A stretch of DNA of 64,000 bases from an uncultured Bacteroidales bacterium (GTDB taxonomy: Bacteria > Bacteroidota > Bacteroidia > Bacteroidales > Paludibacteraceae): the NCBI GenBank assembly GCA_937916355.1, contig CALFTM010000061.1, positions 1-64,000 on the forward strand, written 5' to 3'. The position numbers were made by a program, and so were the translations under genes. The notes under the pieces are model-generated. The model saw only the letters and a program-made list of their open reading frames with translations. It made no database searches and had not been told where the DNA came from. Position 1 is the stretch's first letter. Each line of letters opens with the position of its first letter. This document shows positions 61,709 through 64,000 of the stretch, piece by piece.

Positions 61709-62290
61709 ATGAATTTAAGTGCAAAATTTAAAAGAAGTTTAACATTTCTTCTGTTTGTGTCATGTTTTAACATCGCCATGGCTCAAATAGAGTCTTCTGT
61801 ATATTATCAGAAACCAAATGGAATCTATGAACCTTATTACAATGGGAATAGGATATTTCTTGTTGATGGGTTCAAATTGGGTGATTGTCTCTCTTCAAAG
61901 GAGCAATTTTGTGACTCTGCAGCCAACCATTTCCCAAAGGTGCTGTATGATTTTTATTACGAGAGTCTTTTGAAACAGATAGTAGAAGGACCGACAGATG
62001 AAATCAGGAGCTTTAATACTATTGGTAATGACTCTTTAAAGGCTAATATAATGTACATCTACACAAAAAAAAGCAACGATGGATTCTGCAGAGTGAACGA
62101 CAGCCTTTCATTGGTTATCCCAGCTGATTCCATCAGAAATGTTTCTTACTATATCAACGATGTATTGGTGAAAGATTCTTTCGAAGTGGCTCGTTTGATG
62201 AATTTGAGCAATGATGAGCTCGAGACTTTTCATTACGACAAAAACATCAATTCAATATTTATCAGAACGTCAAAGAAATTGGCAGATTAA
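61709..62290 (+). CDS. Hypothetical secreted protein
   Basis: A 193-residue protein with a signal peptide (MNLSAKFKRSLTFLLFVSCF, cut after AMA). The mature part is polar, with two cysteines and no recognisable domain. ATTAGGAG upstream gives a fair Shine-Dalgarno site. Its 5' region carries leader copy B, which it shares only with vanW in this window, so the two may answer to the same signal. Confidence 0.6.
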   Translation: MNLSAKFKRSLTFLLFVSCFNIAMAQIESSVYYQKPNGIYEPYYNGNRIFLVDGFKLGDCLSSKEQFCDSAANHFPKVLYDFYYESLLKQIVEGPTDEIRSFNTIGNDSLKANIMYIYTKKSNDGFCRVNDSLSLVIPADSIRNVSYYINDVLVKDSFEVARLMNLSNDELETFHYDKNINSIFIRTSKKLAD

Positions 62291-62340
62291 GCGACCCCAA
62301 CATTTCACAGGGGAAAGAGTTTGCAATGTCTCTAAAATAA

Positions 62341-62374
62341 AAAAGTCCCGAAATTTATCACTTCGGGACTTTTC
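62341..62374. terminator. Bidirectional terminator between convergent genes
   Basis: AAAAGTCCCGAA ... TTCGGGACTTTT, 12-bp perfect stem with A and T runs on both sides. Confidence 0.88.
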
Positions 62375-62390
62375 TTTCATCAGTACAAAC

Positions 62391-63332
62391 TTAATACCAA
62401 GTTCCGTACACTGTAAACTCCAAATCAGAAACTTTCAAGGTAAAAGTATTCTGTCCCCAAAATTCGTAAAAAAAGGACGTATAAAGCCCCGATATATAAT
62501 CCGAACCAGAAGAATAGCCTGTATCATAATCATAAAGGTCGAATTCTATTTTAGAATAGATGCGGTCAATCACAATATTCAAATCGAAAAAAGTGCATGA
62601 CTTTCCATTTCCGACATCAGACAAATAATCTGTTCGGTAAGCATCCACGCCATCAATTTTCACTTTAAACCATGGGTCTGGTGAATCAAAAAGATTGTCT
62701 GAGTTCCACTTTGTCAACACAATCTTATTTATCACAAACACCGGATCTGTAAATTCCTCAACGAAACCGACACCTTCACTCACTTTTTTAGATGCAAGCA
62801 CCACCCCATCTGCGGTCTTCACCTCAACGAACGCCGACTCTTGGTTAAAGATTTCATAAGGGCCTCTCAACGCCTTCTGCGGAGATATTGTCTCCTTCAG
62901 TTCTCCATCGACAAATACGTAAATTGGTTTACTACTCAAATTAGACAAATCGACAGTAAACATCCACGACTTTATCTCATCAGAGACATCTGGACCGGTA
63001 TTCTCTTTATTCACAACAAGTTTATAAATATCTCCATTCCAAACTGTTTTCTGGTCAAGAACCTCACCATTTGCCAACTTCACCCCGACGGCTACATGAT
63101 CAATTTCCCTTTCACATACCACTTCCCATGTAAAAACATGACCTGCCTGAATGCTTTTGGTAGTTCCATCATCCATAAAAAAATACACCGTTTCATCTCT
63201 GAGGTTCGTAACATCCACATGAAAACTTATGGTCTGCTTTTGATCCTCTTCCTCCTTCTTACAAGAAGTAACCATTAGCCCCATAAAGGAAGCTAAGATT
63301 AAAAACTTTGATAGCACGTTAAATAACTTCAT
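62391..63332 (-). CDS. Lipoprotein with repeated beta domains and a C2-like C-terminus
   Basis: A 313-residue lipoprotein (GLMVTSCKKEEED lipobox). Two similar beta-rich units follow: SFHVDVTNLRDETVYFFMDD (about 37-120) and MFTVDLSNLSSKPIYVFVDG (about 124-205), evidently a duplication. The last 105 residues (DPWFKVKIDGVDAYRTDYL ... IEFDLYDYDTGYSSGSDYIS) have the strand order and acidic pattern of a C2 calcium/lipid-binding domain. C2-like assignment is by eye. Confidence 0.6.
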   Translation of the reverse strand: MKLFNVLSKFLILASFMGLMVTSCKKEEEDQKQTISFHVDVTNLRDETVYFFMDDGTTKSIQAGHVFTWEVVCEREIDHVAVGVKLANGEVLDQKTVWNGDIYKLVVNKENTGPDVSDEIKSWMFTVDLSNLSSKPIYVFVDGELKETISPQKALRGPYEIFNQESAFVEVKTADGVVLASKKVSEGVGFVEEFTDPVFVINKIVLTKWNSDNLFDSPDPWFKVKIDGVDAYRTDYLSDVGNGKSCTFFDLNIVIDRIYSKIEFDLYDYDTGYSSGSDYISGLYTSFFYEFWGQNTFTLKVSDLEFTVYGTWY

Positions 63333-63352
63333 AATTTTCTTTTTTTAAATTC

Positions 63353-63709
63353 TTACTGATCTTTTTTTATGAAAAAAGAGATAGTTACTTGATAACAAGT
63401 AGAGATCAGAAGATTAGGTTCTTTAATCTTCATAATGCTTATCAGCGAAGCCCCTTTGTCTTTAGCATCTGAACGAGCTTGATTTATGATGGCTTCCAGT
63501 GTACAATCTTTCGATTTTGTCAACCCCTTCTCGCCATAAGAACCAGTTCCAATCATCTTATACCCATCAGGAACTTGCTGCCCCATAGGAATAACAACTA
63601 TCTCTCCATAATACGGTTGCCTTGTCTCATACATCGACACCGTCCTTTTTAAACCACATCCCGAAAATAAGAACAGAGATGCTAACAAAATAAAAATCTT
63701 TTTACGCAT
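63353..63709 (-). CDS. Small hypothetical lipoprotein
   Basis: A 118-residue lipoprotein from ATG 63709 (MRKKIFILLASLFLFSGCG); an upstream in-frame start at 63739 would spoil the signal peptide. The middle (YYGEIVVIPMGQQVPDGYKM, then SDAKDKGASLISIMKIKEP) resembles small Bacteroidota lipoproteins with a YajQ/BON-like alpha-beta unit, by impression only. Transcribed 20 bp upstream of the C2-like lipoprotein gene, so the two form one unit. Confidence 0.6.
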   Translation of the reverse strand: MRKKIFILLASLFLFSGCGLKRTVSMYETRQPYYGEIVVIPMGQQVPDGYKMIGTGSYGEKGLTKSKDCTLEAIINQARSDAKDKGASLISIMKIKEPNLLISTCYQVTISFFIKKDQ

Positions 63710-63741
63710 AAATAATAAATCATTCGTTAAAAACAGCACAT

Positions 63742-63884
63742 AAAAAAAGCGTGAAACTTAACTTGTTTCCCGCTTCCCTAAGGTATTTGGCGTGACCTGT
63801 ATCTGCAAGATAAAGTTAAGCCCACGCCAATGCGTGAGCAACTTTAACTATTTTTCTCCAGACACTGATAAATCGCCAAATTTA
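63742..63884 (-). ncRNA. Possible small structured RNA
   Basis: On the minus strand a TAAATTTG box (63877-63884) is followed about 125 nt later by a strong terminator (AAGCGGGAAAC ... GTTTCACGCTT, then seven T; 63742-63775). No reading frame lies between. The transcript could form AGTTAA ... TTAACT and TATCT-tgc-AGATA hairpins, and GGCGTG can pair either with CACGC before it or CACGCC after it. No known RNA family is recognised. Confidence 0.4.
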
Positions 63885-64000
63885 AAGGGAAGAAGAAAAA
63901 AGCTAAAATGCTTTTATTATGTATGACTTAAAATTCTTTTTTCTTTTTTGCTACTACTTTTTTTTTTAGTTATACATCATTTTTTAATGCGTTGCAACAG
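63885..64000. other. AT-rich sequence at the right edge
   Basis: No gene is visible; contains long T tracts. Confidence 0.5.

Overview
The window looks like a chromosomal piece of a Bacteroidota genome, most likely order Bacteroidales. Promoters match the TTTG/N19-20/TAnnTTTG pattern of this phylum, Shine-Dalgarno sites are mostly weak, secreted proteins carry type IX (T9SS-like) C-terminal domains, and there are phylum-typical families (DUF4301, DUF4403, GHL10, CHU_C/gliding-motility C-terminal domain, fused malic enzyme-phosphotransacetylase). No rRNA, CRISPR array, complete insertion sequence or prophage is visible. Base composition is AT-rich except for the acyl-CoA ligase at the left edge and the rhuM locus.

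Layout. 1-2000: a long-chain acyl-CoA ligase running off the left edge, tRNA-Arg(CCT) and tRNA-Asp(GTC). 2100-3950: a secreted esterase and a DUF3298 lipoprotein. 4224-9126: one operon holding a membrane ferredoxin (NapH/NapG-like fusion), a Tat-exported iron-sulfur aldo/keto reductase, DUF1893, an ECF-type S component and a two-gene TatA-TatC translocase, so cargo and exporter are encoded together. 9321-16718: a compact aryl-polyene/flexirubin-like lipid operon (ketosynthase, ACP, two hotdog dehydratases, thioesterase, MMPL exporter with an extra C-terminal methyltransferase-like domain, FAD desaturase/saturase). 16721-17872, convergent with it: a CARF-PD-(D/E)xK protein of the Card1/Can2 (DUF1887) type with no other CRISPR component nearby. 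18433-24000: rubrerythrin and two T9SS cargo proteins, one a PL9 pectate lyase. 24089-29814: lpxB/surE and the thrS-infC-rpmI-rplT translation operon, with infC apparently starting at ATC. 29939-37196: GHL10 and GH5 hydrolases, a TabA/YhcH protein, malic enzyme and AIR synthase. 37240-40331: polysaccharide export pair (Wza-like, Wzc-like with a damaged Walker A). 40372-46671: DUF4301, DUF4403, HtrA protease, then a rotted type III restriction-modification locus in which only rhuM is intact. 46957-58611: tail protease, asnA, MBL hydrolase plus ZIP transporter, VanW, mtaB, miaB, lptB and others. 58761-64000: tRNA-Leu(CAA) and an island of unrecognised secreted and lipoprotein genes, an almost perfect 43-bp palindrome and a possible small RNA.

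The observations most worth following are the isolated Card1-like nuclease with a palindrome in its promoter; a roughly 130-nt element present twice, just upstream of vanW and of an orphan secreted-protein gene, both times closed by GCAACAC/GTGTTGC; the MMPL-methyltransferase fusion inside the short polyene-like operon; and the ATC-initiated infC.
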